The notes below the pieces were generated by a model. It ran no database searches and was not told where the DNA came from. It worked only from the letters and a program-made list of their open reading frames with translations. Of a DNA stretch of 64,000 nt, positions 45,491 through 55,895 are shown piece after piece. Made by a program: the position numbers and the translations under genes. The DNA comes from Tepidibacter thalassicus DSM 15285 (GTDB taxonomy: Bacteria; Bacillota; Clostridia; Peptostreptococcales; Peptostreptococcaceae): contig NZ_FQXH01000005.1 of assembly GCF_900129915.1 (NCBI RefSeq), positions 298,982-362,981 of the forward strand, written 5' to 3'. Within the stretch, counting starts at the first letter, position 1. Each line of letters starts with the position of its first letter.

Positions 45491-46181
45491 CTATATACAA
45501 AAATCTACCACAATTTTCACACTCTACTATACCTTTTCGAGTTAAAATATCAATTGTATTTAAATATACTCCTAAATTACAACCACTACAAGTTTGATTT
45601 ACTACTTTTACTATTGCATTTTTATGTTTTTTTCTTATTAAATCATATTTTTTTAAAATTTCAACATCAATTTCCTTTCTCATGTTTTTTATATTTTTAT
45701 TTAATTCCAATATTTTTTTATCATATATTCTTATTTTTTCTTCTATTTGTGATTGTAATTTTTCTATGTTTTCTTCTATTAAATTTAACTTATATTTATA
45801 TTTATTAACCTCTCTAGTATATATATCAATTTTCCCCATTATATCTATAACTTCCTTTTCTATAACCTCTTTTTCTTTATTTATTCTCTCTTCCTTATTT
45901 TTCAATGTTTCAAGCAATTTTATATTATTTATTTTTCCACTATACAATTCATTTACAATATCATTTAATATCTGGTCTTTAGATTTTAAATCATCTTCTA
46001 GTATTTTTAAATTACTTCTTGAAATATCTAATTTTTTTCTCCACTTACTTTGAATATCATCAATTTTATAAGCTTTTTGTCGTATTTGAATAAGCTTTGG
46101 ATAATTTTTTAAATATTCTATTCTTTTTTCAATCTCACAAATTAAATCATAACTTTTTTGTATTATTATTAACTCTTCCAC
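45486..46181 (-). CDS. C4-type zinc ribbon coiled-coil protein (COG1579)
   Basis: This 231-residue protein starts at GTG 46181, eight bases after GGAGGG. Residues about 5-180 are a long helical hairpin; the end holds two CxxC pairs (CSGC and CENC) forming a zinc ribbon. The architecture is that of the COG1579 family (CT398, HP0958), some members of which act in flagellar gene expression or secretion. The gene follows nif3-like and trmK, a conserved Firmicute order. Confidence 0.87.
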   Translation of the reverse strand: MEELIIIQKSYDLICEIEKRIEYLKNYPKLIQIRQKAYKIDDIQSKWRKKLDISRSNLKILEDDLKSKDQILNDIVNELYSGKINNIKLLETLKNKEERINKEKEVIEKEVIDIMGKIDIYTREVNKYKYKLNLIEENIEKLQSQIEEKIRIYDKKILELNKNIKNMRKEIDVEILKKYDLIRKKHKNAIVKVVNQTCSGCNLGVYLNTIDILTRKGIVECENCGRFLYIE

Positions 46182-46252
46182 AATACCACCCTCCAATTTA
46201 TATAAACCATTAATTTATTAACAAATAATAAAGGAATAGACACTGCTATTCC

Positions 46253-47353
46253 TTATATTGTTACAAACGGATTTATGTATATACCTGATTTTATTACATA
46301 TACATTTTTTAATTCCTTTTTTAAATATTCTACTACTACATCTGAAAATATATTTTCACTGCCAAAATGTCCAGCATCAATTACTGCCATTCCCATTTCA
46401 ACGGCATCTTGAGCATCATGATATTTTACATCTCCTGTAATTAAAACATCAGCTCCTTTATTATAAGCTTTAATTATAAATTCAGATCCTGAACCACTTA
46501 CAATAGCTACTTTTTTTATTTCTTTATTAGGGTCACCTACAAATCTCAAATCTTTAAGATTTAATTTTTCTTTAACTATTTGTGAAAATACTCCAAGTGT
46601 CATATTTTCTTTAATTAAACCCACTCTACCAATTCCATATTCTTGGCCTTCATTTTTCAATTTATATATATCATATGCCACTTCTTCATAAGGATGAACT
46701 TTTAACATTTCGTTTATTACATTATTTAGATTTCTATTTTTACATATTGTTTCTATTTTTATTTCTTCCACTGTTTCTAAACCACCTTTTCTTCCTATAT
46801 ATGGATTTGTATTCTCAAGAGGCATAAAAGTTCCTATTCCCTTTGTATTAAATGTACAGCAACTATAATTTCCAATATGACCAGCCCCTGCTTTTGCCAT
46901 GGCATTTCTTACACTTTCTTCATGAGAAACAGGAGTATAAACTACTATTTTGTATAAACTTTCTGTATAAGTTTTATCAAGAATTTTTACATCTTCTAAA
47001 TCTAAAACATTAGCAATTGCATCATTTAACCCATCATAAGCTATATCAAAATTTGTATGTGCAGAATATAAACTTATATTATCTTGTATAAGTTTATAAA
47101 TAGAATTTCCTTTTGGAGTATTTTTATTAATGCTTTTCAATCCTTTAAACAAAAACGGATGATGAGTTATAATTAAATCTATATCTTTCTCAACCGCTTC
47201 ATTTACAACTTCTGTTGTAGCTTCAAGAGTTACAAGTATTTTTTTTACTTTACTATTTATATCTCCAATTATCAAGCCTACATTATCCCAATTATAAGCT
47301 AAATGTTTAGGATATTTTGCTTCAAATATTTTTATTATATCTTTAACATACAT
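46253..47353 (-). CDS. Nif3-like dinuclear metal centre protein
   Basis: This 366-residue protein is the long form of the Nif3/YqfO family: two Nif3 halves flank a PII-like insert (about 130-235). Metal-ligand motifs are THHPFLFKG near residue 64 and DAGHFGSENIF near 330. Members form hexameric rings with two metal ions; a GTP cyclohydrolase-like role has been proposed but is not settled. Its ATG overlaps the end of trmK by 11 bases, so the two are coupled. Confidence 0.92.
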   Translation of the reverse strand: MYVKDIIKIFEAKYPKHLAYNWDNVGLIIGDINSKVKKILVTLEATTEVVNEAVEKDIDLIITHHPFLFKGLKSINKNTPKGNSIYKLIQDNISLYSAHTNFDIAYDGLNDAIANVLDLEDVKILDKTYTESLYKIVVYTPVSHEESVRNAMAKAGAGHIGNYSCCTFNTKGIGTFMPLENTNPYIGRKGGLETVEEIKIETICKNRNLNNVINEMLKVHPYEEVAYDIYKLKNEGQEYGIGRVGLIKENMTLGVFSQIVKEKLNLKDLRFVGDPNKEIKKVAIVSGSGSEFIIKAYNKGADVLITGDVKYHDAQDAVEMGMAVIDAGHFGSENIFSDVVVEYLKKELKNVYVIKSGIYINPFVTI

Positions 47354-48041
47354 TACCTTTCAACTCCTTGAGTTTTTCTATTTTATATTTACATTCTCCT
47401 ATTCTACTTTCTATTTTTTGTCCTTCTTTTCCTTCTATTTTTTTTATTATTTTTTCATATTCATTTATTTTTTTATCTATAAATTCTAAAAGTAAAGGAT
47501 CATTTTTTTCTACTAATTTTTTTCCTATTTCATAATATATATCATCTTCTATTTTATGCTTTTTCCCTCCATAATTAACAACTATAATTTCATAAATTCT
47601 AAAATCTTCCTTTACCAATACCTCATCTATTATTTCAAACTTTTCACTATACAAATACTTTCTAAGTTCATCAGATGCCTGCATTGGTTGAAGTATTATT
47701 TTTTTTAAACTTTTTGCAACTTCAAAACTTTCTTCTAATATTTTACTTATCAACACTCCTCCCATTCCAGCAATTATAACTTCATCTACTTCTCCTTTTT
47801 TTAAAACAGAAAGACCTGATCCTAATCTCAAATCCACTTTATCTTCAAGATTATTTAATAAAACTTCTTTTTTCGCATTTTCAAGCGGCCCTCTGTTTAT
47901 ATCAGCAGCCACTGCATACTTTATTTTTTTATTTTTTAAAAGGTATACAGGAATATATCCATGATCTGTCCCAATATCTGCAAGAATTGTATTTTTATCG
48001 ACTAAATTAGCAATCACTTCTAATCTTTCACTCAATTTCAA
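47343..48041 (-). CDS. trmK: tRNA (adenine(22)-N1)-methyltransferase TrmK
   Basis: This 232-residue methyltransferase forms m1A22 in tRNA. The SAM site LADIGTDHGYIPVYL (about 19-33), AADINRGPL, VIIAGMGG and a C-terminal coiled coil (about 170-230) match TrmK. The start is TTG 48041 behind AAAGGATG. The rpoD-trmK-nif3 neighbourhood is conserved in Firmicutes; here a small plus-strand gene and terminator lie between rpoD and trmK. Confidence 0.92.
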   Translation of the reverse strand: MKLSERLEVIANLVDKNTILADIGTDHGYIPVYLLKNKKIKYAVAADINRGPLENAKKEVLLNNLEDKVDLRLGSGLSVLKKGEVDEVIIAGMGGVLISKILEESFEVAKSLKKIILQPMQASDELRKYLYSEKFEIIDEVLVKEDFRIYEIIVVNYGGKKHKIEDDIYYEIGKKLVEKNDPLLLEFIDKKINEYEKIIKKIEGKEGQKIESRIGECKYKIEKLKELKGNVC

Positions 48042-48106
48042 AACTTACACATCCTTTCTAGCATTAAAAAAAATGTTATATAAATAATAATAATGAGGTG
48101 AGCTAA

Positions 48107-48295
48107 ATGAAAAACAAAAAAATAATACCTCCAGAAAAATTAACAAAATACAAATGGGGTGGAACTACTTATGAATGGATGGAAGAAACAAAAGAAATAA
48201 ATTCACAAATTAAAAATACCCAAGAAAAAACAAAATCAAAAGAAAAAATCGAAAAAGAAATATATTATGGCAACAGAAAACAAAGATGGAACTAG
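48107..48295 (+). CDS. Small basic protein, unknown
   Basis: This 62-residue protein is rich in Lys, Glu and Thr with a conserved-looking YKWGGTTYEWMEE patch near residues 15-27. GAGGTGA lies seven bases before the ATG, and a strong terminator follows. No family was recognised. It is divergent from trmK and convergent with rpoD, so it stands alone. Confidence 0.55.
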   Translation: MKNKKIIPPEKLTKYKWGGTTYEWMEETKEINSQIKNTQEKTKSKEKIEKEIYYGNRKQRWN

Positions 48296-48296
48296 A

Positions 48297-48326
48297 AAAA
48301 AATTCGCCTAAAAGGCGAATTTTTTA
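48297..48326. terminator. Bidirectional terminator between a small gene and rpoD
   Basis: AAAAATTCGCCT and AGGCGAATTTTT form a 12-bp stem with a short A loop, flanked by A and T runs on both sides. The stem overlaps the rpoD stop. Confidence 0.9.
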
Positions 48327-49442
48327 ATCTAAATAATCTTTTAATTTCTTAGATCTACTTGGATGTCTCAATTTTCTTAAAGCTTTTGCTTCTATTTGTC
48401 TAATTCTTTCACGAGTTACATCAAACTCTCTTCCTACTTCTTCAAGTGTTCTTGCTCTACCATCTTCAAGACCAAACCTTAATTTTAATACTTTTTGTTC
48501 TCTTTCATTTAAAGAACCTAAAACTTCTTCTATTTGTTCTTTTAACAGAGAATAAGCTGCAGCTTCTGCTGGTGCTGGAGCATCTTCATCTGGTATAAAA
48601 TCTCCTAAATGACTATCTTCTTCTTCTCCAATAGGAGTTTCAAGTGATACTGGCTCCTGAGCTATTTTCAATATCTCTCTTATTTTTTCTTCAGGCATAT
48701 CCATTTCTTTAGCAATCTCTTCAGGTTTTGGTTCTCTTCCCAGCTCTTGAAGAAGCTGTCTTGAAACTCTTATAAGCTTATTTATTGTTTCAACCATATG
48801 AACAGGTATTCTTATAGTTCTCGCTTGATCTGCTATAGCACGAGTTATAGCCTGTCTTATCCACCATGTAGCATAAGTACTAAACTTATACCCTTTACTA
48901 TAATCAAATTTCTCCACAGCTTTTATAAGACCTAAATTACCTTCTTGTATTAAATCTAAAAAAAGCATTCCTCTTCCTACATACCTTTTAGCTATACTTA
49001 CAACTAACCTAAGATTAGCTTCTACAAGTCTTTTCTTAGCTATTTCATCCCCTTCTTCCATTCTTTTAGCAAGTTCAATTTCTTCTTGTGCTGAAAGAAG
49101 AGGGATTTTTCCAATTTCTTTTAAATACATCCTAACAGGGTCATCTATGCTTATTCCTTTAGGTAAAGATAAATCTAAATTTTCAAAATCAAACTCATCA
49201 TCTTCTATAGAATCATCATCTTCTTTAGATAAATCTATATTATTTTGCTTGTTTTTTTCTTCAACAACTTCAATTCCCATTTGACCCAATGTTTCATATA
49301 AATTTTCAACTTGATCCTTATCTAATTGAATTTCACCTAAAACTTCCATTATTTCACTATAAGTTAATGATCCTTTTTTCTTTCCTGTTTCTATAAGCTG
49401 TCTTACCGATTGTTTTTGTTCTTTGGTTATTTTATTAGCCAC
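48324..49442 (-). CDS. rpoD: Primary sigma factor RpoD/SigA
   Basis: This 372-residue housekeeping sigma factor has region 1.1, then [16 protein letters not shown] (1.2), region 2 with [26 protein letters not shown] and the -10-binding [15 protein letters not shown], region 3, and region 4 with [20 protein letters not shown]. The short spacer between 1.2 and 2 is typical of Firmicutes. The start is GTG 49442 behind AAAGGAGGG. It is 16 bases downstream of dnaG, the classic primase-sigma operon. Confidence 0.97.
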   Translation of the reverse strand: MANKITKEQKQSVRQLIETGKKKGSLTYSEIMEVLGEIQLDKDQVENLYETLGQMGIEVVEEKNKQNNIDLSKEDDDSIEDDEFDFENLDLSLPKGISIDDPVRMYLKEIGKIPLLSAQEEIELAKRMEEGDEIAKKRLVEANLRLVVSIAKRYVGRGMLFLDLIQEGNLGLIKAVEKFDYSKGYKFSTYATWWIRQAITRAIADQARTIRIPVHMVETINKLIRVSRQLLQELGREPKPEEIAKEMDMPEEKIREILKIAQEPVSLETPIGEEEDSHLGDFIPDEDAPAPAEAAAYSLLKEQIEEVLGSLNEREQKVLKLRFGLEDGRARTLEEVGREFDVTRERIRQIEAKALRKLRHPSRSKKLKDYLD

Positions 49443-49458
49443 TATTGTCCCTCCTTTC

Positions 49459-51255
49459 TTATAAAATATCCTTAAGTTCTTTTTCTAATTGAATTATTTC
49501 CATTGCAATATCCAACAACTCTCTATCAACCTCACTTGCATTTATATTTTTATCATTTATCTTTTTTTGTTGCAATTTATGTTGTCTACTGATCAAATTA
49601 TCTATTTTCAATTTTAAGCTATTCCTTTTTAATATTTTTATCGTGCCATCTAATAAGCTATTTAAATCTATGTTATCTATATTTATACTCAATATTTCAT
49701 TTATAAAATCTTCACTTATATTAATATTCTTTAATTTATCAATAGTTATTATATCCAAATCTTTACTTTTAATTATATAATTTATTATTTCTCTACTTTC
49801 TTCTAACATAAAATCGTCTATACTTAATTTTAAAAGTATTAAATCTCTTAAATCTTTATTGCTTAAAAATATCTTTATAAGTTGTTTTTCTGCTATTTGT
49901 ACACCATTTTTTTCAATTTCAATTTTTTCTATTTTTTTTATTTTATTTTCTTTAAATTTCCTTAAATTAGAGTATTTACCATAAACTTCGTTAACTATCG
50001 CATTTACTGATATGCCTGTTTCTTTAGATATTTTATTTGCATAATGCTCAACTTCTATAGGACTTTTTATTTGTTTTAATATTTGAGATACTTTTTTAGT
50101 AAAATCTAATTTTTCCTGTACATTATTTAAATTATAATCTTTTTTTAAAATATCTATTTTAAACTGCACAAATGACACAGATTCATTTAAATGCTGTTTA
50201 AATAAATCAACACCTTTTTTCCTTATATACTCATCAGGATCTTTAGCTTCATCAAGTCTTAAAATTTTAACATCAAGTCCAATTTCATTTAATATATTCA
50301 TTCCTTTTAAAGTTGCTTTAGTTCCTGCTTCATCGCTATCATAAGCCATTATTACTTTTTTTGCATACCTCTTTATTAATTTTCCTTGTTCTTTAGTTAA
50401 AGCTGTTCCTAAAGACGCCACTACATTTTTTATTCCAAATTGAAAAAGACCTATTAAATCCATGTACCCTTCTACTATAATTAATGTTTCATCTTCTATA
50501 TATTTTTTCGCAAAATTTAATCCATATAAATTATATCTCTTATTAAATATAATGGTTTCTGGAGAATTTAAATATTTTGGAAGCAAATTGCCTAAAACTC
50601 TTCCTCCAAATCCTATTACATTTCCCCTTACATCAAATATAGGAAATATAATTCTACTTCTAAATCTGTCTATATATCCACTTTTATCTTTTTTTTCAAG
50701 TACCAAACCACTCTCTAGCAATTCACTTTCTTTATACCCTTTTGACAATAAATACTTTGTCAAATCATCCCAATTACTATATGCATAACCTAATCCAAAA
50801 TATTTAATCGTTTTATCATTCAACCCTCTATTTATTAAATATTTATATCCTTCATTCTTATTTTGAAAAAGAGCGTTAAAAAAATACCTAGCTGAATCCA
50901 AGTGAATTTTATATAACTTCTGCTTTTTTATTATAATTTCTTTAGCTTTATCATCCATTTTTCCTTTGTAAAATTCAATTCCTGCTTTATTAGCAAGAAA
51001 CTCTAAAGCTTCTATAAAATCTAAATTTTCTATTTTCATTATAAAATTTATTACATCTCCACCTTCTCCACAACCAAAACATTTATACATTTGCTTTTGA
51101 GGACTTATAATAAATGATGGTGTTTTTTCTGAATGAAACGGACATAAAGCTTTATAATTTGAACCAGCAGATTTTACTTGTATATAACTAGATATAATAT
51201 CTACTATATCATTTCTTTGTTTTACTTCTTCTATTATATGCTGAATATCATTCAC
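49459..51255 (-). CDS. dnaG: DNA primase DnaG
   Basis: This 598-residue primase has the CHC2 zinc domain ([20 protein letters not shown]), a catalytic core with GRVLGN and YLNSPET, and the TOPRIM motifs [10 protein letters not shown] and [12 protein letters not shown] helicase-binding C-terminal region starts at about 440. The start is GTG 51255 behind AGAAGGTGA. It primes Okazaki fragments and is co-transcribed with rpoD. Confidence 0.96.
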   Translation of the reverse strand: MNDIQHIIEEVKQRNDIVDIISSYIQVKSAGSNYKALCPFHSEKTPSFIISPQKQMYKCFGCGEGGDVINFIMKIENLDFIEALEFLANKAGIEFYKGKMDDKAKEIIIKKQKLYKIHLDSARYFFNALFQNKNEGYKYLINRGLNDKTIKYFGLGYAYSNWDDLTKYLLSKGYKESELLESGLVLEKKDKSGYIDRFRSRIIFPIFDVRGNVIGFGGRVLGNLLPKYLNSPETIIFNKRYNLYGLNFAKKYIEDETLIIVEGYMDLIGLFQFGIKNVVASLGTALTKEQGKLIKRYAKKVIMAYDSDEAGTKATLKGMNILNEIGLDVKILRLDEAKDPDEYIRKKGVDLFKQHLNESVSFVQFKIDILKKDYNLNNVQEKLDFTKKVSQILKQIKSPIEVEHYANKISKETGISVNAIVNEVYGKYSNLRKFKENKIKKIEKIEIEKNGVQIAEKQLIKIFLSNKDLRDLILLKLSIDDFMLEESREIINYIIKSKDLDIITIDKLKNINISEDFINEILSINIDNIDLNSLLDGTIKILKRNSLKLKIDNLISRQHKLQQKKINDKNINASEVDRELLDIAMEIIQLEKELKDIL

Positions 51256-51427
51256 TATATCACCTTCTACTTAGGTGTAATAATTATTAATTCTTCATAA
51301 AAATTATATTTCCTTCATCTGAAAATTTTAAAATTTATATAAAAGCAACAGTAAAAATTTATTATTTGAAAATACAATTTACTATAATTCGACTTTTTTT
51401 AATAAAATCCTTCTTTATTTTTAAAAT

Positions 51428-51462
51428 TTATTAAAAAAAATAAAGAGGGCCCTACATAGCCC
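51428..51462 (-). terminator. Probable terminator of the pab/folate operon
   Basis: On the minus strand GGGGC and GCCCT pair around TATGTAGG, followed by CTTTATTTTTTTT. The hairpin overlaps the last codons and stop of the DAHP synthase gene. The stem is short, so confidence is moderate. Confidence 0.5.
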
Positions 51463-52237
51463 CATTTTTTAAGCTCTTAATAAGTTCTTCAAATTCATCA
51501 AAATTTAGAGATTGAGCTCCATCTGACAATGCATTTTCAGGATCAGGATGAACCTCTACCATAATACCATCGGCTCCAGCCGCAAAAGCTGCTAAAGACA
51601 TGGGCCTAATAAGTTCCCTAATTCCTGTACCATGACTTGGATCAACAACAACTGGAAGTCCCGTTTCTTTTTTTATAATAGGAACCGCTGCTAAATCTAA
51701 TGTATTTCTAGTATAATCATTATAAGTTCTAATTCCTCTTTCACACATTATTATATTTGTATTTCCTCCCATGGCTATATACTCAGCAGCATTTATCCAT
51801 TCTTTAATAGTAGCAGACATTCCTCTTTTCAAAAATACAGGTTTGTCCTGTTTTCCAACTTCAATAAGAAGCGAAAAATTATGCATATTTCTTGAGCCAA
51901 TTTGAATTATATCTGCTACATCATATACTCTATCTAAATCTCTAACATCCATCAACTCTGTAATTACAGGGATTTCCACTTCTTTCTTGACAGATTTTAA
52001 TATTTCAAGACCTTCTTCTTTTAAACCTTGAAAAGAAAAAGGGGAGGTTCTCGGCTTATATGCTCCACCTCTTAAAACATTAGCACCTAAAGATTTTACA
52101 AACTTTGCAGTATTAAAAAGTTGATCATAGCTTTCAATTGCACAGGGACCAGCAATTATAAGTTTATCTTTTGAAATAACTACACCATTTTCTAATTCTA
52201 TTTTAATGTTTTTTCCTTTAAATACCTCTTTACTCAT
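51452..52237 (-). CDS. aroF: 3-deoxy-7-phosphoheptulonate (DAHP) synthase
   Basis: This 261-residue enzyme joins PEP and erythrose 4-phosphate, the first step of the shikimate pathway. It is the short type I-beta/KDO8P-like form: IAGPCAIES, RGGAYKPRTSPFSFQG, IGSRNMHN, FLKRGM, VVDPSHGTG and DGIMVEVHPDPENALSD. There is no ACT or chorismate mutase domain, so feedback control from fused domains is absent. Its start overlaps folK by eight bases, placing chorismate supply at the end of a pab/folate operon. Confidence 0.94.
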   Translation of the reverse strand: MSKEVFKGKNIKIELENGVVISKDKLIIAGPCAIESYDQLFNTAKFVKSLGANVLRGGAYKPRTSPFSFQGLKEEGLEILKSVKKEVEIPVITELMDVRDLDRVYDVADIIQIGSRNMHNFSLLIEVGKQDKPVFLKRGMSATIKEWINAAEYIAMGGNTNIIMCERGIRTYNDYTRNTLDLAAVPIIKKETGLPVVVDPSHGTGIRELIRPMSLAAFAAGADGIMVEVHPDPENALSDGAQSLNFDEFEELIKSLKNGAM

Positions 52238-52715
52238 CCCTTATGTACTCCTTTACTTCTTCCACATCAACTAATTTTAACCATTCTTTTACTCTCTTAT
52301 TTTTCACAACTAAATTTTCATTCAAATCCATTAAAGGAACTAAAACAAAAGCCCTTTCTTGTATTCTTGGATGAGGAAGAGTTAAATTTTCACCATTACA
52401 GATTATATCATCATATATTAAAATGTCAATATCTATTGTTCTAGGCCCCCATCTTATAATTCTTTCTCTTTTAAGAATTTTTTCTATTTCTTGACATTTA
52501 TTTAAAAGTTCATGAGGAGAAAGGCCTGTATTAATTTTTAAACACAAATTTAAAAAGTTCTCTTGATTAGTATAACCCCATGGCTTAGTTTCATATACCT
52601 TGGATATTTTAACTATTTTGGTATTCTCTAATTCACTTATCAAATCAATAGCATCATTTAAATACTTTTCTCTATCTCCAATATTTGTACCTAAACTCAA
52701 ATAAACGTTATTCAT
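52230..52715 (-). CDS. folK: 2-amino-4-hydroxy-6-hydroxymethyldihydropteridine pyrophosphokinase FolK
   Basis: This 161-residue kinase has SLGTNIGDREKYLNDAI at the start, YETKPWGYTNQENFLN, and the signature RWGPRTIDIDILIYDD with the catalytic Asp pair. It activates the pterin for dihydropteroate synthase. It overlaps folB upstream by eight bases and the DAHP synthase gene downstream, so translation is coupled. Confidence 0.96.
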   Translation of the reverse strand: MNNVYLSLGTNIGDREKYLNDAIDLISELENTKIVKISKVYETKPWGYTNQENFLNLCLKINTGLSPHELLNKCQEIEKILKRERIIRWGPRTIDIDILIYDDIICNGENLTLPHPRIQERAFVLVPLMDLNENLVVKNKRVKEWLKLVDVEEVKEYIRDE

Positions 52716-53073
52716 CTCTTTTTCTCCTTATCTCAACTCCAAAATAATCAAACATCGCATTAACCGGTGCTTCAGGTTTTTTTACTCTAACCATTATTTC
52801 CTCAACCAAAACAAAGCTACTGAATATTTCTTTCGATATATTCTCAGCTAATGCTTCCAAAAGATTATACCTTTTGTTTTCACATATATTTTTTACTAAT
52901 TCATAAACATCAGCATAACTTACTGATTTGCTAACATCATCAGTTTGCCCCGCCTTTTTTAAATCAAGATAAAGTTCTATATCTATAAAAAATTTCTGTC
53001 CAAGTACATTTTCTTCTTTAAACACTCCATGATATCCATAGAAACCTAAATTATTTAAAATAATCTTGTCCAT
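52708..53073 (-). CDS. folB: Dihydroneopterin aldolase FolB
   Basis: This 121-residue aldolase has the opening LNNLGFYGYHGVFKEE with catalytic Glu, the conserved Tyr/Asp in VSYADVYELV, LLEALAENIS, and VRVKKPEAPV with the catalytic Lys. It forms octamers and cleaves dihydroneopterin. It overlaps folK and follows folP by nine bases. Confidence 0.95.
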   Translation of the reverse strand: MDKIILNNLGFYGYHGVFKEENVLGQKFFIDIELYLDLKKAGQTDDVSKSVSYADVYELVKNICENKRYNLLEALAENISKEIFSSFVLVEEIMVRVKKPEAPVNAMFDYFGVEIRRKRDE

Positions 53074-53082
53074 TATTATTCC

Positions 53083-53874
53083 CTACCTTCTATATATTAC
53101 ATCAGCAACTTTTGCTGCTCTTAAATTTTCCTTCACATCATGAACTCTCACTATATCTATTCCTTGCATTATTCCCATCACTGTAGTAGCAATAGTTCCT
53201 TCTATTCTTTCTCTTGGCGGTAAATCTAAAATTTTTCCAATCATAGATTTTCTTGATGTTCCAAGAAGAATAGGATAATCAAAACTTTTAAGCTCTCCTA
53301 ACCTCTTCATAACATATACGTTTTGCTCAAAAGTTTTACCAAATCCAATTCCAGGATCCAATATTATTTTATCTTCTTTAATTCCAGCTTCCTTTGCTAT
53401 TTTTATACTTTTTTCAAAAAAATCTTTTATACACTCAATTATATCTTTACTATATTCAGTACCTAATTGATTGTGCATTATAACTATATAAGCATCGTAT
53501 TTTGCAATAACACTTGCCATTCTTTTATCTCTTTGAAGCCCCCATACATCATTAATAATAGGTACTCCAAGGCTTAACACTTTTTCTGCAACAGACGCCT
53601 TATATGTATCAACAGATATAGGAACATCTATTTCTTTAACCAACCTTTCTACGACCGGAACTACTCTATCTAATTCCTCCTCAGCATTAATTTCAATTGA
53701 ACCAGGTCTTGTAGACTCTCCTCCTATGTCTATAATATCAGCACCATTTTTTATCATTTCTTTTGCATGATTTATAGCTATATCAACATTCGTAAATTCT
53801 CCCCCATCAGAAAAACTATCAGGAGTTACATTAAGTATTCCCATTATATATGTTCTTTCCCCAAATCTAAACAT
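53083..53874 (-). CDS. folP: Dihydropteroate synthase FolP
   Basis: This 263-residue enzyme couples p-aminobenzoate to the activated pterin and is the sulfonamide target. Signatures are ILNVTPDSFSDGG, DIGGESTRPGS, PISVDTYKA, NDVWGL, DPGIGFGKT, LLGTSRKSMIG and RVHDVKEN. The TIM-barrel length is typical. It lies ten bases after folE. Confidence 0.96.
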   Translation of the reverse strand: MFRFGERTYIMGILNVTPDSFSDGGEFTNVDIAINHAKEMIKNGADIIDIGGESTRPGSIEINAEEELDRVVPVVERLVKEIDVPISVDTYKASVAEKVLSLGVPIINDVWGLQRDKRMASVIAKYDAYIVIMHNQLGTEYSKDIIECIKDFFEKSIKIAKEAGIKEDKIILDPGIGFGKTFEQNVYVMKRLGELKSFDYPILLGTSRKSMIGKILDLPPRERIEGTIATTVMGIMQGIDIVRVHDVKENLRAAKVADVIYRR

Positions 53875-53884
53875 TTCATCACCT

Positions 53885-54448
53885 CTATTTGCAATTAATT
53901 AAGCTCATTACTTCAGCTCTTGCTGCCACATCTTTCTCAAAAATACCTCTCACTGCTGATGTAATAGTTTTAGATCCTGGCTTTTTAACACCTCTCATTG
54001 TCATACACATATGTTCAGCTTCAACAACAACAATAACACCATAAGGATTTAGAACATCTACTAATGCATCAGCTACTATCTTTGTTATTCTTTCTTGAAG
54101 TTGTGGTCTTCTCGCTACTGTTTCTACAACTCTTGCAAGTTTTGAAAGCCCTGTTAATTTTCCTCCTTTTGGTATATAAGCAACATGAGCTTTCCCAAAA
54201 AACGGAACCAAGTGATGTTCACAAATAGAATAAAAAGGTATATCTTTAACCAACACTAATTCTTCATGCTTTTCATCTTGAAAAAATATTTCAAGATGTT
54301 TTTTAGGATCTTCATTAATGCCACCATATATTTCTTCATACATTCTAGCTATTCTATCAGGAGTATCTATAAGTCCTTCTCTATCCGGATCTTCTCCTAT
54401 TGCTTCTAATATATCTCTTACTGCTTTTTTTATTTTTTCTTTATCCAT
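53885..54448 (-). CDS. folE: GTP cyclohydrolase I FolE
   Basis: This 187-residue enzyme converts GTP to dihydroneopterin triphosphate. The zinc ligands and active site are visible in [40 protein letters not shown] and [16 protein letters not shown]. The start is ATG 54448, nine bases after GGGAG; an upstream TTG in frame is too close. It is preceded by a nucleotidyltransferase-like gene within the operon. Confidence 0.96.
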   Translation of the reverse strand: MDKEKIKKAVRDILEAIGEDPDREGLIDTPDRIARMYEEIYGGINEDPKKHLEIFFQDEKHEELVLVKDIPFYSICEHHLVPFFGKAHVAYIPKGGKLTGLSKLARVVETVARRPQLQERITKIVADALVDVLNPYGVIVVVEAEHMCMTMRGVKKPGSKTITSAVRGIFEKDVAARAEVMSLINCK

Positions 54449-54463
54449 TTTTCCCAACTCCCT

Positions 54464-55150
54464 TTAATATATTATTTTTATTTTTTCATCTATTTTTATA
54501 TCTTTAAATATATAATTAATCATCTCTTTGAGAATATCTGTATCGTAATTTATGTATAATTTTTGAACCATTTGATATAAATTATTATCAGTTTCACTTA
54601 ATACCTTAAATAACTTTTTATCTTTAGGAATCCATTTTTTATTTATTACAAAATACGCTCTTATTATATCTCTTAAATATAAATTAGATAAAAATTCTAT
54701 TTCTTGCCAATTATCACCTTTTAAAGTTTCTATTCTCTTTATATTGTCAAAAAGCACAAACTTTAAACTATTAAGTTCTTCTAAAGATATTTTTTTTGGA
54801 CCTTTTTCATATTGTATTTTAGCACTTTCCATATATTTTTTCCCTATGTCATTACTATCATAAATTAAATTCCCTTTACTCATTCCCTCTATAAAAAATT
54901 GTTTTTTATTTTCTATAAATTTATTTGATAAGTCTATAGAAAAATAATTTATATCAAATTCAATACCCTTTACAAACTTTATTTCTCTTATTTGTCTTTG
55001 TCCTTCTTTCGTAATTACAAACAGATCAATATCATTTATTTTTTTATCAAAATCTAAATTTTTATTTGAACCAACTACTATTATTGAAACATTATTATTA
55101 TCTTCTTTCAATGTAGATATTTGTTTTTCAAATGTTTCTTTAATATCCAT
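54464..55150 (-). CDS. Nucleotidyltransferase-like protein in the folate operon
   Basis: This 228-residue protein has a minimal nucleotidyltransferase core: VVGSNKNLDF followed by KINDIDLFVI, giving the G-S and D-x-D pattern of the polymerase-beta superfamily. A later Asp (EFDINYFSIDL) is placed to complete the metal site. The C-terminal half is helical (about 115-225). It is not a known folate enzyme. It overlaps pabC by 11 bases and is 15 bases before folE, so it belongs to the operon. Substrate unknown. Confidence 0.7.
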   Translation of the reverse strand: MDIKETFEKQISTLKEDNNNVSIIVVGSNKNLDFDKKINDIDLFVITKEGQRQIREIKFVKGIEFDINYFSIDLSNKFIENKKQFFIEGMSKGNLIYDSNDIGKKYMESAKIQYEKGPKKISLEELNSLKFVLFDNIKRIETLKGDNWQEIEFLSNLYLRDIIRAYFVINKKWIPKDKKLFKVLSETDNNLYQMVQKLYINYDTDILKEMINYIFKDIKIDEKIKIIY

Positions 55151-55895
55151 TATACATCTCCTTTAATTGAAGGTCTATCAAATTAAATAACTCATTTTCT
55201 TTTTTATAATTTATATATTCAATCGAGTTAACTTTCATTAAATCTATTAAACTATTTGTAATAAAACAAAATTCAAATTTATCAATTTCCCCTAAGTCAA
55301 TCTCTTTTTCCAGTACAGTTATTCCTAATTTATTTAAAATACATATAACTTCATTTCTCATTATTCCAGAAAGAATATATAAATCACATCTAGGTGTATA
55401 TACTTTTTCACCTTTTATAAAAAATATATTAGTCATAGAACCTTCTAATACTTTATTATCCAAATTCACAAATAAAGCTTCATCATATCCTTTATTTAAA
55501 GCATATTTTTTAGAATAAATATTTTCAAAATAATTAGAAGTTTTATGCTTGTATATTAAACTTTTTCCCCTTCTTATAGGAGATATTTTAAGATTATATC
55601 CTCTTTCATAATCTTCATCAATATAAGGTATATCTCTTAAAGAAAAATTATATCCTTCATCAAATGCTGTTACTCTTAAAGCTTTATATTCTATATCATT
55701 TATATAATTAATTATTTCTTTTTTCAATATATCTTTTGATACAGCAAAAGATATATTGAGTTCTTTTATAGAATTATACATTCTATCTAAATGCTTGTCC
55801 AAAAAAATAGCATTCCCTCTACAAATTTTTATAGTTTCAAACACTCCTATTCCAAACTTTGTAAGATCACTTTTAAAAGACGCACTATTCTTCAT
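55140..55895 (-). CDS. pabC: Aminodeoxychorismate lyase PabC
   Basis: This 251-residue class IV PLP enzyme releases p-aminobenzoate from 4-amino-4-deoxychorismate. Class IV features are an early GVFETIKICRGNAIFLDKHLDRMYNS, the PLP Lys in KTSNY, GYDEALFVN, LEGSMTNIFFIKGEKVYTP and LSGIMRNEV. Its place between pabB and folE identifies it as PabC rather than a branched-chain aminotransferase. It overlaps pabB by 11 bases. Confidence 0.88.
   Translation of the reverse strand: MKNSASFKSDLTKFGIGVFETIKICRGNAIFLDKHLDRMYNSIKELNISFAVSKDILKKEIINYINDIEYKALRVTAFDEGYNFSLRDIPYIDEDYERGYNLKISPIRRGKSLIYKHKTSNYFENIYSKKYALNKGYDEALFVNLDNKVLEGSMTNIFFIKGEKVYTPRCDLYILSGIMRNEVICILNKLGITVLEKEIDLGEIDKFEFCFITNSLIDLMKVNSIEYINYKKENELFNLIDLQLKEMYNGY

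Noticed and set aside
45554..46053. Two hydrophobic reading frames opposite the zinc ribbon gene
   Set aside because: These are shadows of the Glu/Lys-rich coiled coil on the other strand; no ribosome site and no family.
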